The position numbers and the translations under genes were made by a program. A stretch of DNA of 43,206 bases. Source: Kistimonas sp. bin40. GTDB taxonomy: Bacteria; Pseudomonadota; Gammaproteobacteria; Pseudomonadales; Endozoicomonadaceae. The stretch spans positions 1-43,206 of the forward strand of contig MPMQ01000021.1 in NCBI GenBank assembly GCA_002238585.1. Reading direction: 5' to 3'. Shown in pieces: positions 9,883 to 20,033 of the stretch. Each line of letters starts with the position of its first letter. The first letter of the stretch is position 1. Below the pieces are notes generated by a model. The model worked only from the letters and a program-made list of their open reading frames with translations, was not told the origin of the DNA and made no database searches.

Positions 9883-10269
9883 AACTGTTCTCCGAAGTCG
9901 GTACGGACTCAGGCTGCCGATGAAGGCTGCCGACCGCTTCTGACAGATCCGCCAACAGAAGGTTCAGTAGAACTGACAAATTTTTACTCTTTTTTCGCAA
10001 TTGGCTCACATAACGGGTTGATGCATCAGAGAACATTTTGAAAACCTGAAACAAGCCTGAGCACATCCCTGGAGAAATGAAGGAAAGTCAACGGGTTGTG
10101 CTGATAATGAGAACTGTTGGCACAGCAAGGCTCGCGGTGATTGCGTCGCTGCCTGGCGAGCCCTGCGTAAGTGACAAGGCCCCGCGACATCAGGCGCGGT
10201 CAAGCTTCCTCCTTTAAAGAAGGAGGCATAGCCAACCGTGAACAATCCACGGCAACGACGACAAACAGC
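9883..10269. other. Gene-free spacer
   Basis: It lies between two minus-strand exported-protein genes. Besides the leader of the 9220-9882 gene it holds hairpins at 10208-10226 and 10236-10252 (CCGTG/CACGG). No frame looks coding. Confidence 0.5.
10208..10226. repeat. Hairpin downstream of the 377-residue exported protein gene
   Basis: CCTCCTT and AAGGAGG form a perfect 7-bp stem around a 5-base loop, 44 bases beyond the stop of the minus-strand gene. There is no T-tract on the minus-strand exit. The surrounding GTCAAG...CATAGCC resembles a short IS605-type terminus, so it could be an IS relic rather than a terminator. Confidence 0.45.
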
Positions 10270-11403
10270 CTAAAGTGTGGCCACAGCCCGCTCCCTATGC
10301 GAAACAACGCCAGGTGGCTTGCTGCCCGAGGCCCGAAGCCAGGTGGACACGCTGTCGAGCAGCTCTGCAAGGGAAATATTTTTCGGCGCGGCTTCGGCGA
10401 TGGTATCCAGAGAAAAACCCGGTGGCAGCTCGCGTAAAGCAACGCTTTTCTGATACTGCGCTGCCGGCTGGCTGGACACCATAAGGACACTACCGGGGCG
10501 AGGAGACTCGCAAGACCTCAGCCAGGTCTGCAAAGTATCACCCGTATGGCATCGAAACCAGTTGCCGTCCTGCCATTTCCTCGGTGTATCCACAACGGTA
10601 ACAGGCACTTGCTCCATGCCGTCTGGATAGGAATAGGCAGCCAGCAGCAGGCGGGCGAGCTCTGTCTCATGCAGCGGCTGATGGCTGGACGAGGACCAGC
10701 CTGCCAGATTCTGGCCGTCTCCTCGCTCCTGCAGCTCATTCATCAGCTCGGGAACACGGTCAATATCCGGAGTCAAGGGCCTTTGCCCGGTCAGTACAAC
10801 CAGCTGCCTGAAGTGCACCCCCTGTTTCCATTGGCTGGCCAGCCAGTCCATACGACTGAGCATGATCGGACCTGGAGCGCCGAGGATCACTGCGTAGTCA
10901 TATTCCTTTTGACTCGCAGTCACGGCCCGGATGAGAGACAGCTCGTCCATGCAATCCCTGATCTCCCCCATCTGTTTCTCAGGCAATACCACCTCCTGCA
11001 TTTCCCAACGCTCCTGTCCCGGTTTGCGTCCCCACCGCTCTACAAAAGAATCTCTCCAGGCCGCCCAGTCAGAACTCTTGACATCACGGAGCACTGCCCC
11101 GCCATACAGGAGCCCGATCAGTTTGATCAGAGGAGGGGGTAGCTCGTCTTCCAGGACTCCTGGCGCCGAATCAGCAGCACTCATCATCAAAACACCAGCA
11201 ACTTCCTGTTGCTCGGCATTTTGTGTAGCACCCGTGCCCGGATCCACAATCTCACCGGATTGTGCAATCTTCACCGTAACAACAGGTGCCGACGCATACT
11301 GCGGCTCATGCGCTGCCAGGCTGCATGGCCACAGCCAGGGGACGCAAGCAAGCCAGACACCAAGACACAAAGAGGGGTGGCGAAGTCCAATAAGGCGTTT
11401 CAT
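10270..11403 (-). CDS. Exported hypothetical protein, possibly DUF218/YdcF-like fold
   Basis: The 377-residue product has a signal peptide (MKRLIGLRHPSLCLGVWLACVPWLWPCSLAA). The central part has YDYAVILGAPGPIMLSRMDWL, then QLVVLTGQRPLTPD, TELARLLLAAY, VPVTVVDTPRKW, TGDTLQTWL and GSVLMVSSQPAAQYQ. That order (vvLGa...R..wl, lTG, E..l...., vPv..., T.dTl.., lvvSs....Q) is reminiscent of DUF218 (YdcF/SanA/ElyC-like) proteins, which act in cell-envelope metabolism. I regard this as a tentative fold suggestion, not an assignment. AGG lies about 8 bases before the start. The gene stands alone on its strand. Confidence 0.65.
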   Translation of the reverse strand: MKRLIGLRHPSLCLGVWLACVPWLWPCSLAAHEPQYASAPVVTVKIAQSGEIVDPGTGATQNAEQQEVAGVLMMSAADSAPGVLEDELPPPLIKLIGLLYGGAVLRDVKSSDWAAWRDSFVERWGRKPGQERWEMQEVVLPEKQMGEIRDCMDELSLIRAVTASQKEYDYAVILGAPGPIMLSRMDWLASQWKQGVHFRQLVVLTGQRPLTPDIDRVPELMNELQERGDGQNLAGWSSSSHQPLHETELARLLLAAYSYPDGMEQVPVTVVDTPRKWQDGNWFRCHTGDTLQTWLRSCESPRPGSVLMVSSQPAAQYQKSVALRELPPGFSLDTIAEAAPKNISLAELLDSVSTWLRASGSKPPGVVSHRERAVATL

Positions 11404-11550
11404 GGCAACTACCTATGTGCCCGTTGAGGAGGTTTCAGTCTAGGCAGACTCCCGCCATCCTGTGCACTTTTTCCAGGATGATTTTCCCTGGAGAAAAGGT
11501 TGGCATATCATGGTCTGCACCCACAGCCTGGAATAAAAGACAACACGATT

Positions 11551-12330
11551 ATGTTGGCAGTCATTTCACCCGCGAAAACGCTGGACTACGACACACCTGC
11601 TGTCACCGACCAATGCAGCCAGCCGGAGCATCTGGACCCGGCGGGCCAGTTGATTGAACAATTACGAACACTCGATCCCGTCCAGCTGGCAAATCTGATG
11701 CACATCAGTGACAAGCTGGCGGCCCTGAATCTGGCACGTTACCAGGCATGGCATACCCCTTTCACCCCAGATAACGCCCGTCAGGCAGTGCTGGCGTTCA
11801 AGGGCGACGTGTACACAGGTCTGGACGCCTACAGCATGAACCCGCAGAACTTTGTGTTCGCGCAGACCCACCTGCGCATTCTCAGCGGTCTCTACGGCCT
11901 GCTGCGCCCGCTGGACCTGATGCAGCCTTACCGTCTGGAAATGGGAACCCGCCTGGCCAATACCCGGGGACGGGATCTCTACGCCTTCTGGGGGGATACC
12001 ATCACCCTGTCCATCAACAAGGCGCTGGAAGAAACGCCCGGCAGCAAGGTGCTGGTCAATCTGGCTTCGCAAGAATACTTTTCCAGCGTAAGGCCGGCTG
12101 CACTGGCTTCCGGCACCAGGATATTGACTCCTGTGTTTCGCGACTGGAAAAACGGTCAGTACAAAATCATCAGTTTTCATGCCAAAAAAGCGCGCGGCAT
12201 GATGGTGCGCTACATAATCGACCATGGACTTACGACAGAAGATGATCTTGTCGCTTTTGATTATGGTGGTTACAGCTACAGGGATGATATGAGCGATGAC
12301 AGCCAGTGGGTGTTTGTACGAGGGGGCTGA
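11551..12330 (+). CDS. yaaA: Peroxide stress resistance protein YaaA (DUF328/UPF0246)
   Basis: The 259-residue cytosolic protein matches the YaaA family from end to end: [13 protein letters not shown] at the start, [51 protein letters not shown], and the C-terminal [13 protein letters not shown] and FDYGGYSY motifs. Family members are known to limit intracellular iron and protect DNA from peroxide. ATG 11551 gives the invariant N-terminus; the longer frame adds 17 unrelated residues. The ribosome-binding site is weak. The next gene begins shortly downstream after a repeat ladder, so it may be co-transcribed. Confidence 0.96.
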   Translation: MLAVISPAKTLDYDTPAVTDQCSQPEHLDPAGQLIEQLRTLDPVQLANLMHISDKLAALNLARYQAWHTPFTPDNARQAVLAFKGDVYTGLDAYSMNPQNFVFAQTHLRILSGLYGLLRPLDLMQPYRLEMGTRLANTRGRDLYAFWGDTITLSINKALEETPGSKVLVNLASQEYFSSVRPAALASGTRILTPVFRDWKNGQYKIISFHAKKARGMMVRYIIDHGLTTEDDLVAFDYGGYSYRDDMSDDSQWVFVRGG

Positions 12331-12342
12331 GCAGACGACGGT

Positions 12343-12402
12343 GACATGACACCAAAGACATGACACCAAAGACATGACACCAAAGACATGACACCAAAGA
12401 CA
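12343..12402 (+). promoter_or_regulatory. Ladder of four 14-bp repeats with overlapping start/stop codons
   Basis: Four perfect copies of GACATGACACCAAA start at 12343, 12357, 12371 and 12385, followed by a partial GACA. Each of the first three ATGs (12346, 12360, 12374) opens a five-codon frame MTPKT whose TGA overlaps the next ATG as ATGA. The fourth ATG (12388) opens the 144-residue gene. Because 14 is not a multiple of three, each step shifts frame, yet every unit hands ribosomes to the next. This could act as a translational relay whose strength depends on copy number. Confidence 0.7.
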
Positions 12403-12822
12403 ATGCGCCCCCGGGATGCCACCCTGGGACGCAAATATATCAAATCCTTCGCCAGCGGCATTGCTGGCATGTTCATCACCTCAGCCGAGCATTACGCCTG
12501 GCTGGCACACCAGCACCGTATACCAGTGGTGACAATTGATCTCATGGAGCTGGACATCAGTCCCCGAGAGTTCAACATCGCAAGAAACCGGAATCTTGCA
12601 AGGATGTGTCAAGACTCCCTTTTGCGAAGCATCCAGAGGCTGGAACCTCCCCGGACTCTGGTCAAGGCAGTTCTTTGTGCCCACTTTGGTATTGGCGACT
12701 GTTCGAGTTTGGGCGGTAGCCCCATAATCGGAAGATCTGTTTTTACCGTTACACTGACAGATGAACGCGGCAAAGCCTGGCACCTTGAGCGTGTTCAGGA
12801 GCAGATGCCGCTTTCCCCCTGA
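12388..12822 (+). CDS. Conserved-looking hypothetical protein
   Basis: A 144-residue cytosolic-type protein without signal peptide or membrane segment. It contains KYIKSFASGIAGMFITSAEHYAWLAHQHRIP, an acidic stretch LMELDISPREF, and a C-terminal beta-like FTVTLTDERGKAW. Codon use resembles that of the neighbouring genes and the frame is clean. I do not recognise the family. Two starts are possible: ATG 12388, encoded by the last 14-bp repeat, or ATG 12403 (MRPRDATLG), just past the repeats. It lies 57 bases after yaaA, so co-transcription is plausible. Confidence 0.65.
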   Translation: MTPKTMRPRDATLGRKYIKSFASGIAGMFITSAEHYAWLAHQHRIPVVTIDLMELDISPREFNIARNRNLARMCQDSLLRSIQRLEPPRTLVKAVLCAHFGIGDCSSLGGSPIIGRSVFTVTLTDERGKAWHLERVQEQMPLSP

Positions 12823-13517
12823 GGGTCCGCTCCAGCCATGCCTGACCATAATCGGGGCACCAACATCCCACCAGGCAGCGACAACAGAATGCGTAATACG
12901 ACAGCGTATACTTTACAAGGCTTCGCTCGTGGCGACTCCCAGGACGATGCGCTTGTATTTCAGCTACGAATGCATCCGTTGCCCTGTATCTGATGTGACG
13001 GACCTGTTCCGCCAATGCTGTTGTGACACCTCCCTCTCATAGGAATTTACAGTGCGTCACAGTGCAACCAGAAGCCAACAGACAAGCTCATGAACAACAG
13101 AAAAACGACTGATGCCTCAGGCTGAGTGACTCCATTTTTTCCAGCTGGATGAACACCTGGCCCTTGAGTGCCAGACAGATGTTAATCATGAGGCGGTCAT
13201 GGCCGCTGCCAATCACAAGTACAATCTTCCGGCCTGCCGACCTGCTGCCGCTGGCTTACCTGTAAAATCCCGGTCGATTGCACTTCACTTTTTGTCTCCA
13301 GCCCAAGACCGTCTTCCAGGACCCGCTCAATGTTTTCCATCACTGTGACTGAATAACAGCATACCCCCATACGGCCGGATGTCCCCCGCCCCCACTCTGA
13401 TGGGAGCTTTTCCTGCGACCATGATCAGCGAAAAAGGAGACGCCAGAACAGAATAAACGACTGGGAGGTGCTTTGTTTCCCCCATCCCGGGACAGGCGAA
13501 ACAAAGCGGCAGGAGAA
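12823..13517. other. Long spacer with a possible decayed minus-strand gene
   Basis: On the minus strand 13340-13197 reads MENIERVLEDGLGLETKSEVQ... (47 codons). After a frame change, 13240-13088 reads ...RKIVLVIGSGHDRLMINICLALKGQVF... to a stop. Together they look like one small protein broken by a frameshift, but I recognise no family. The rest of the spacer, 12823-13087, shows nothing I can support. Confidence 0.3.
13470..13507 (-). terminator. Hairpin just downstream of gcvP
   Basis: GCTTTGTTTC (13470-13479) and GAAACAAAGC (13498-13507) form a perfect 10-bp inverted repeat with an 18-base GC-rich loop, 11 bases beyond the gcvP stop. No T-tract follows on the minus strand, so it may stop transcription poorly and instead stabilise the 3' end of the gcv mRNA. 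Confidence 0.5.
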
Positions 13518-16406
13518 CTACTGGCTATAAGCCTCTACAGGTACACAAGCACAGAACAGGTTGCGTTCGCCATGAGCATGGTCCACCCGGTTGACTACCG
13601 GCCAAAACTTCTGCCCGACCGCAAAAGGCACCGGATGCGTGGCCGTGCGGCGGCTGTAGGGCCGGTCCCACTCTTCCAGCAGGTCATCTTGCGTATGCGG
13701 TGCCCTGACCAGCGGATTGTTGTCTGCTGGCATTTCTCCACGCTCCACCTGGGCTATTTCCGCGCGGATCGCCACCATGGCTGTGACAAAACGGTCCAGC
13801 TCTGCCAGATTTTCACTTTCTGTTGGCTCAACCATCAGCGTACCTGGCACAGGGAAGCTCATGGTCGGTGCGTGGAAACCATAATCCATCAGACGCTTGG
13901 CAATGTCTTCCTCCGTTATTCCCGAGACTGCCTTTATCGGTCGTATATCCAGGATGCACTCATGAGCAACGCGCCTGTTGCGTCCGGTGTAGAGTATGGG
14001 GTAATGGTCCCGAAGCCGTTCAGCCAGGTAATTGGCCGCCAGTATTGCGACAGACGTTGCTTTTTTCAGTCCCTCTCCCCCCATGGCATGCAGGTAGCTC
14101 CAGGAAATGGGCAGGATCGAAGCCGACCCCCAGGGAGCCGCACTCACGGCTGTGTTTGCGCCGCCAGGCGCATCCATCCTGATCACGCTATGGCCGGGTA
14201 CGAAGGGAGCAAGATGCGCCTGGAACCCTATGGGCCCCATACCCGGCCCGCCGCCGCCATGAGGAATGCTGAACGTTTTGTGCAGATTCATATGGGACAC
14301 ATCGGCCCCCATGTCCGCAGGACGACTGACGCCAACCAACGCATTAAGGTTGGCTCCGTCCATGTAGACCTGGCCACCATGCTCATGAACAACACGGCAA
14401 ATGTCTTTTATGGCATCTTCGTAGACACCATGGGTCGAAGGATAGGTGATCATCAGGCACGCCAGCTTGTCGCGCTGCTCGCTTGCCTGACGAGTCAGGT
14501 CTTGCAGATCGACATTGCCTTTGTCATCACAGCGCACCACAGCCACTTCCATGCCTGCCATGCTGGCGGAAGCCGGGTTGGTTCCATGGGCGGAAGCCGG
14601 AATCAGACACAGGGTGCGCTCCGACTCCCCCCGGCTGTCATGATAGCGGCGAATCGCCAGCAGGCCGGCATACTCACCCTGGGCCCCCGAGTTCGGCTGC
14701 ATGCAAATGCCATCGAAACCGGTAATGTCTTTCAGGTAGCTTTCCAACCCGGCAATCATCTTCCGGATGCCGGAAGTCATCTCCAGCGGTGTAAAGGGGT
14801 GCAGCTGGCTGAGCTGCGGCCAGGATACCGGCATCATCTGGAAAGCGGCATTGAGCTTCATAGTGCAGGAGCCCAGAGGAATCATGGCCTGGTTGAGCGC
14901 CAGATCACAGCCTTCCAGACGTCGCAGATAACGCATCATTCCGGTCTCTGACTGGTAGCTGTTAAAAACCGGGTGAGGGAGGAGTGGATGTTGACGCAGG
15001 AGTTGCGTCGGCAAAGACTCCAGTGCAGCCGCTTCTGCGTCCAGCGCATCCGCTGACAAGCCATGCCCTTCGCCCAGCACAAGGTCCCACAGCAACACAA
15101 TGTCTTCGCGCCGGGTAGCCTCATCCAGAGAAATACCTATACGTGAACCCGCTTCTCGCAGGCACACACCAGACTGACGGCAGCGCTGGACAATCTCTTC
15201 CGGGCTGTCTGGCGTCAGGGTCAGAGTATCAAACCAGGTGCTATTGACCGGTTCCAGTCCGCAACGCCTGAAGCCCAATGCCAGAATGGACGTCAAGCGA
15301 TGTATACGATGCGCGATGGTTCTCAGCCCTTCCGGCCCATGGTACACAGCGTAACTACTGGCCATATTGGCCAGCAGTGCCTGGGCTGTACAGATGTTGC
15401 TGGTCGCTTTTTCGCGACGAATGTGCTGCTCACGCGTCTGCAAGGCCATACGCAGCGCCGTCCGCCCCCGGCTGTCCACGGAAACACCTATCACCCGGCC
15501 TGGCAACGAACGTTTGTAGGCCGAACGCGTCGCAAAAAAGGCAGCATGCGGACCACCGTAGCCCATGGGAACGCCAAAACGCTGAGCACTGCCCAACACG
15601 ACATCGGCACCCCAATGTCCTGGCGCCTCCAACAACACCAGACTCATGATGTCCGCCACCAGTGAGACAGTCACGCCACGCTGCTTCAGACTCGCTATCA
15701 GAGCCCTGTGGTCAGAAACATGCCCCCAGGTGCCGGGGCAAGCCAGCAAAACGCCGAAGACATCTTCTTCCAGGGCTTGACTGGCCGGTCCTGTCACCAT
15801 TTCCAGATTCAGCCCTTCGGCACGGGTGCGCACAACGTCGATCGTCTGAGGATGGCAGTCACTGTCAACGAAAAATCGTCGACTGTCTTTTTTCCTGGTC
15901 ACCCGCAAAGCCAGGGACAGGGCTTCTGCGGCAGCTGTCGCCTCATCCAGAAGCGAAGCGCAGGCCATTTCCAGTCCGGTCAGATCCATGGTCATCTGCT
16001 GAAAATTGAGCAGGGCTTCCATGCGGCCCTGGGAAACTTCTGCCTGGTAGGGCGTATAAGCCGTATACCAGCCTGGATTTTCCAGCAGGTTGCGCTGGAT
16101 CACCGCCGGCACCAGCGTGTCGTGGTAGCCCATACCAATAAAGCTGCGGGCAGGCTGGTTGTGATCCAGAAGTTGGCGCAGATGTGTTGCTGTATCTTTC
16201 TCGGTGTGTGCGGGCCAGTGCAGAGGATTGGACTGCTGCAGGATGCTCCGGGGCACGGTGTTGTCCAGCAGGGACTCCAGCGAGGGCTCGTCCAGCACCG
16301 CAAGCATGGTGCTGATATCCTGCGTGTCCGGCCCCAGGTGACGATCAACAAATTCGTCAGTATATTCCAGCTGTGTCAGCCTGTTCAGGCTTCGCGATTT
16401 TGTCAT
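13518..16406 (-). CDS. gcvP: Glycine dehydrogenase (decarboxylating), P-protein
   Basis: The P-protein decarboxylates glycine with PLP and passes the aminomethyl group to the lipoyl arm of GcvH. The 962 residues match the usual length of the fused single-chain form. The PLP lysine is K710 in [19 protein letters not shown], and the N-terminal half has the typical FIGMGYHDT and YTPYQAE motifs. The start ([26 protein letters not shown]) is standard; an AGAGG lies upstream. It is the last gene of gcvT-gcvH-gcvP, nine bases after gcvH, and is followed by a hairpin. Confidence 0.98.
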   Translation of the reverse strand: MTKSRSLNRLTQLEYTDEFVDRHLGPDTQDISTMLAVLDEPSLESLLDNTVPRSILQQSNPLHWPAHTEKDTATHLRQLLDHNQPARSFIGMGYHDTLVPAVIQRNLLENPGWYTAYTPYQAEVSQGRMEALLNFQQMTMDLTGLEMACASLLDEATAAAEALSLALRVTRKKDSRRFFVDSDCHPQTIDVVRTRAEGLNLEMVTGPASQALEEDVFGVLLACPGTWGHVSDHRALIASLKQRGVTVSLVADIMSLVLLEAPGHWGADVVLGSAQRFGVPMGYGGPHAAFFATRSAYKRSLPGRVIGVSVDSRGRTALRMALQTREQHIRREKATSNICTAQALLANMASSYAVYHGPEGLRTIAHRIHRLTSILALGFRRCGLEPVNSTWFDTLTLTPDSPEEIVQRCRQSGVCLREAGSRIGISLDEATRREDIVLLWDLVLGEGHGLSADALDAEAAALESLPTQLLRQHPLLPHPVFNSYQSETGMMRYLRRLEGCDLALNQAMIPLGSCTMKLNAAFQMMPVSWPQLSQLHPFTPLEMTSGIRKMIAGLESYLKDITGFDGICMQPNSGAQGEYAGLLAIRRYHDSRGESERTLCLIPASAHGTNPASASMAGMEVAVVRCDDKGNVDLQDLTRQASEQRDKLACLMITYPSTHGVYEDAIKDICRVVHEHGGQVYMDGANLNALVGVSRPADMGADVSHMNLHKTFSIPHGGGGPGMGPIGFQAHLAPFVPGHSVIRMDAPGGANTAVSAAPWGSASILPISWSYLHAMGGEGLKKATSVAILAANYLAERLRDHYPILYTGRNRRVAHECILDIRPIKAVSGITEEDIAKRLMDYGFHAPTMSFPVPGTLMVEPTESENLAELDRFVTAMVAIRAEIAQVERGEMPADNNPLVRAPHTQDDLLEEWDRPYSRRTATHPVPFAVGQKFWPVVNRVDHAHGERNLFCACVPVEAYSQ

Positions 16407-16415
16407 CTTCGGGGT

Positions 16416-16811
16416 TCAACCTCTGCCACAGAGAGCGGCGTAGTCTGTTGCATCCAGAAGGCTGTCCAGCTCCTTTGGGTCTACGTCTACAGGCTTTAAT
16501 TGCAATATCCATCCTGTGTCGTAAGGATCTGTTTCGATAAGCTGCGGGGTGTTTTCCAGCGCACTGTTGTGACTGAGTATCCGGCAAGCGAAAGGCACGT
16601 ATACATCGGATACCGCCTTGACAGATTCCACAGTAACGGCCGCAGCTTTGGCTTCCAGTTCTGTTTCTCCCTCGTCAGGTATCACATGTACAATGTCACC
16701 CAGCAGCTCCTGGGCATGCTGGGTGATGCCCAGAGTGAAAGTGCCATCCTCTTCTTTGCGAATCCATTCGTGTGATTCGGTGTACAGGCGGTCTGCAGGA
16801 ATCTTGTCCAT
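16416..16811 (-). CDS. gcvH: Glycine cleavage system H protein
   Basis: GcvH is the lipoylated shuttle protein of the glycine cleavage system. The 131-residue product contains the lipoyl-attachment motif with K65 in VESVKAVSDVY and the family opening YTESHEWIRKE. GGAGG about ten bases upstream supports ATG 16811. Its lipoate would be made by LipB and LipA, encoded about 11 kb away in this window. It lies between gcvT, with a 117-base gap, and gcvP. Confidence 0.98.
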   Translation of the reverse strand: MDKIPADRLYTESHEWIRKEEDGTFTLGITQHAQELLGDIVHVIPDEGETELEAKAAAVTVESVKAVSDVYVPFACRILSHNSALENTPQLIETDPYDTGWILQLKPVDVDPKELDSLLDATDYAALCGRG

Positions 16812-16928
16812 GGCGGGTCAGCCTCCGACGATTGTGAATAAAGAGGCTGCGAGTGAAGACAAAGCCCGGCTCGCAGCGAACAGCAAAAAGTCACCGGAAT
16901 CCGGCTCAAGACAGGCGTTTCCGGCACA

Positions 16929-18020
16929 TCAGGAAGATTGCTCAGGGACCTTTTTACCTCGCCGGACAAAGCAGGGCCGGGTGACACGCACTTCTTCTTC
17001 CCGGCCACGCAGCAACACCCTGGCTGTTTTGCCGGTGTTGGCCGGCACCCTGGCCAGGGCAATGGCGTGCCCCAGTGTAGGAGAGAAAAGCCCGCTGGTG
17101 ACAGTCCCCGTGCCCGCGTCTTCTGTCATTACAGGACAACCGGCACGTACTACGCCTCTCCCTTCGAAGATGAGTCCCACCAGGCGGTCCCAGCCGCCCT
17201 TGTTTTGAATGGCGGTCAGAGCAGTGCGGCCGATAAAGTCACGATCAGCAGGCTCCCAGGCCAGGGTCTGCCCCATGTTCGCGGAAAACGGCGTAATGGT
17301 TTCATCCATTTCGTTGCCATAGAGATTCAACCCCGCTTCCAGACGCAAGCTGTCACGGCAGCCCAGACCGCAAGGACTGACGCCAGCTTGCAGCAGCCGG
17401 GACCAGAAAAGCTCAGCCTCAGCCGCAGGCAAGCTGATCTCCAGGCCGTCCTCGCCGGTGTAGCCCGTGCGGGCGATCAGCCAACCATCGGCTTCACCAG
17501 CCTGAAAGGTTTCAAGGCTTTGGATCATCGCCGCTTGCCGGGATGTAGCAACACTGGCAGCAAGGTCACGGGCAGCCGGCCCCTGAACAGCCAACATGGC
17601 CAGCTCGGGCCTTTCAGTAAGCCGGACGGCATGGCCAGTCGCCTGGAGATTCATCCAGCGCACATCTTTTTCGCGGGTGGCGCAATTGATAACCAGGCGA
17701 TATCCCCACGACAGCCGGTACGCAATGAGATCATCTATAACACCGCCCTCGTCGTTCAGCATGGCAGTGTACAGCGCCCGGCCCTCATCAAGGCGACCGA
17801 CATCATTAGCCAGCAGTTTTTGCAAAAACGCGCAACTACCTTCTCCCTGCACATCAACCGCTGTCATATGGGAAACATCGAAAAGGCCCGCTTTTTCGCG
17901 CACCGTCTTGTGTTCTTCCAGCTGGGATCCGTAGTGCAGGGGCATATCCCAGCCCGCAAAATCAATCATCCTTCCACCGGCCTGCGTGTGCGCGGCGAAA
18001 AGGGGAGAGCGCTGCCCCAT
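16929..18020 (-). CDS. gcvT: Aminomethyltransferase (glycine cleavage T protein)
   Basis: GcvT releases ammonia from the aminomethyl-lipoyl GcvH and makes 5,10-methylene-tetrahydrofolate. The 363-residue protein shows the GCV_T domain (GGRMIDFAGWDMPLHYG, LFDVSHM, YTGEDGLEI, catalytic-region RDSLRLEAGLNLYGNEMDE) and the C-terminal barrel (GTVTSGLFSPTLGHAIALARV). GGAGG lies eleven bases before ATG 18020. It is the first gene of the gcv operon. I found no glycine riboswitch in its leader. Confidence 0.97.
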   Translation of the reverse strand: MGQRSPLFAAHTQAGGRMIDFAGWDMPLHYGSQLEEHKTVREKAGLFDVSHMTAVDVQGEGSCAFLQKLLANDVGRLDEGRALYTAMLNDEGGVIDDLIAYRLSWGYRLVINCATREKDVRWMNLQATGHAVRLTERPELAMLAVQGPAARDLAASVATSRQAAMIQSLETFQAGEADGWLIARTGYTGEDGLEISLPAAEAELFWSRLLQAGVSPCGLGCRDSLRLEAGLNLYGNEMDETITPFSANMGQTLAWEPADRDFIGRTALTAIQNKGGWDRLVGLIFEGRGVVRAGCPVMTEDAGTGTVTSGLFSPTLGHAIALARVPANTGKTARVLLRGREEEVRVTRPCFVRRGKKVPEQSS

Positions 18021-18914
18021 GACTATGTGTGCCTCCGGTACTGCGGAAAGTCCACCGACTTCAGGCGGCAGGTGAGTAAAGGGCGCCTGCGGTGGACGGG
18101 TGCCCGCATTCTAAGGCAAGGACCCAAGGGAACTCAAACTTCGGAAACAAGGGAGCAGGAAAGCACAAACACCGGCAGCACAATTGCAGCAGGGAGTGTC
18201 TGCCGGAAACCGACAACGCTGACTTCAGAAAAAGCACGACACTCGCAGCAAGAGCCTTACCGGCGGCAGTCTATAACTGCACCAGAACACTCTTGGGAAC
18301 CCGACTGAAAAGGAGCAGATCAACCGGTTTTCCCGTACACCCGTACACCCGTATACAAAGACAAAACTCAGCAGCACAAATGACGGCTCGCAAGAGAAGG
18401 CATGCAAGCCTTCCCTTCGTGCACAATGACTGCCTGCACACCTCTGCCAGATACTTGCCAACAACTATCGAGCGCCAGAACTACCAGTCAATGCTTGTAA
18501 AAAACTGGAGGTCCTTGTCTGGCGTCTTGTCCCTTGCCGACCTTCTGCCAGCACCTGCAAGCGTACATCATCGGTCTGGTTTCTTTACAAGACGAAGCAG
18601 CAGACAAATATCTGGTGAAAACGCGCTCGGGGTTTTCTTCATCAAGAACCGGCTGGTGATGCAACCAGAGGCAAAAACCAAACCTTGCTCTGCTCGCCCA
18701 TGCACAGATGACTTCCCCACTGCCTACGCCTTGTGCACGGAATCTCAACGCTGCTGGCCATCACAGCTTACGGCACCTTGAAAAAAAAGCGACAGGTACC
18801 TCTTTCCTTGCTTTGCGGCAGGCGGCACGGACAGGCGACTCCCCGACTCACCGCCGGTCACCGTCCGAGACGCCACCAGTTGCGCTCCCATCATGTCGAG
18901 AACGCACTCGCCAG
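18021..18914. other. Long spacer upstream of the gcv operon
   Basis: No convincing gene is visible. A 229-codon plus-strand frame (18092-18781) has no ribosome-binding site, overlaps the gcv leader and is rich in low-complexity basic residues, so I do not call it. The spacer contains the short tandem ACACCCGT-type repeat near 18337-18358. It must hold the gcv promoter. Confidence 0.45.
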
Positions 18915-19478
18915 TCACACTTTTGTAAAGTTTTCCCGGTAGAACGCCAGCTCTGTCACTGACTCGAGAATGTCGTCAAGAGCCCTGTGGGTACCGGTCT
19001 TGACCTGCTGCTTGAGCAGCTCGGGCTTCCAGCGACGGGCCAATTCCTTGAGCGTGCTTACGTCAATGTTCCTGTAGTGAAAAAAGCTGTGAAGCTCCGG
19101 CATATAGCGACGCAGAAAACGACGATCCTGACCCACGGTGTTTCCGCACATGGGAGACAGTCCCGGGCGGGACCAGGCTGCAAGAAACTCCAGTGTCATG
19201 GCCTCTGCCTGGGCGGTACTGATACGGCTTTGTCGGACACTCTCCGTCAGTCCGGTAGCGCCATGGGTTTTCACGCACCAGGGCCCCATGGCGTCGAGCA
19301 CAGAATCCGGCTGATACACAGCGATAGCCGGACCTGTGGCCAGAAGGTTGAGTCGAGAGTCTGTGACAAGAGTGGCTATCTCAATAATCTTGTCCACTTC
19401 TGGGTCCAGGCCCGTCATTTCCAGGTCTATCCAAACCAATACCTCCTCCGGAACTGGGCGGCTGACTTCTTGGGTCAT
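18915..19478 (-). CDS. orn: Oligoribonuclease
   Basis: Orn is the 3'-5' exonuclease that finishes RNA decay by hydrolysing di- to pentanucleotides, including pGpG. The 187-residue protein has the DEDDh residues D18 and E20 ([10 protein letters not shown]), D118 ([10 protein letters not shown]), H164 and D168 (THRALDD). ATG 19478 gives the usual length; the longer frame adds 15 unrelated residues. It is transcribed away from hfq. The usual partner rsgA is not next to it. Confidence 0.97.
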   Translation of the reverse strand: MTQEVSRPVPEEVLVWIDLEMTGLDPEVDKIIEIATLVTDSRLNLLATGPAIAVYQPDSVLDAMGPWCVKTHGATGLTESVRQSRISTAQAEAMTLEFLAAWSRPGLSPMCGNTVGQDRRFLRRYMPELHSFFHYRNIDVSTLKELARRWKPELLKQQVKTGTHRALDDILESVTELAFYRENFTKV

Positions 19479-19757
19479 AGGATCAAACCTGCAAATCTGA
19501 GCGGGTCCGCGATCATAGTGCATGCTGGAATGTCAGGCAACGTCCCCTGGGCGGCGCCGCTGATATCAAGAATTTGAGCCGCTGATATAAAGTTTGACTA
19601 ACCGACTTGTATCTGTGCGCGAGATCAAACCATGCCAATCTGATGTCTGGGTGTTGCCTGTCTGCTACCCTGTACCTCGTTCCGCACGAGAGTCGTTTGG
19701 CCCTCGTACCAACAACGCCACCAACTATTTGAATAATTAATTTGAAGGAGCATGGAC

Positions 19758-20033
19758 ATGTCAACGAAGGGGCGACCACTACAAGACCCTTTTCTGAGTG
19801 CTCTATGCAAGGAAGGTGTCCAGGTGAGCATTTTCCTTGTCAACGGAATAAAACTGCAGGGGAAAATTGAGGCCTTCGACCAGTTTGTCATACTGTTGCG
19901 CAACTCAGTCACCCAGATGATTTACAAACATGCCGTGTCGACAGTCGTGCCAGCGCATCTGGTGCGTTTGCCGGGCTCGGATGGTGCTGCGGAAGACAAT
20001 CCTTCGACGGATATCGATCCCGGAAATCATTGA
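19758..20033 (+). CDS. hfq: RNA chaperone Hfq
   Basis: Hfq forms a hexamer that pairs small RNAs with mRNAs. The 91-residue protein carries the Sm1 motif ([40 protein letters not shown]) and the Sm2 motif with [10 protein letters not shown], plus a short acidic tail. I chose ATG 19758 because AAGGAG lies seven bases before it; an in-frame ATG at 19752 touches that site. miaA, its usual upstream partner, is absent. hflX follows, but only after a 590-base spacer with tandem repeats. Confidence 0.97.
   Translation: MSTKGRPLQDPFLSALCKEGVQVSIFLVNGIKLQGKIEAFDQFVILLRNSVTQMIYKHAVSTVVPAHLVRLPGSDGAAEDNPSTDIDPGNH

Noticed and set aside
13473-14951. Long plus-strand frame opposite gcvP
   Set aside because: It is antisense to the unmistakable PLP domain of gcvP.
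18021-18300. Glycine riboswitch upstream of gcvT
   Set aside because: Glycine riboswitches often precede gcvT, but the conserved core (ACCGAAGG, CUCUCAGG-type) is not seen on the minus strand here.
18092-18781. 229-codon plus-strand frame in the gcv leader
   Set aside because: No ribosome-binding site, overlaps the gcv promoter region and has low-complexity basic composition without any family resemblance.
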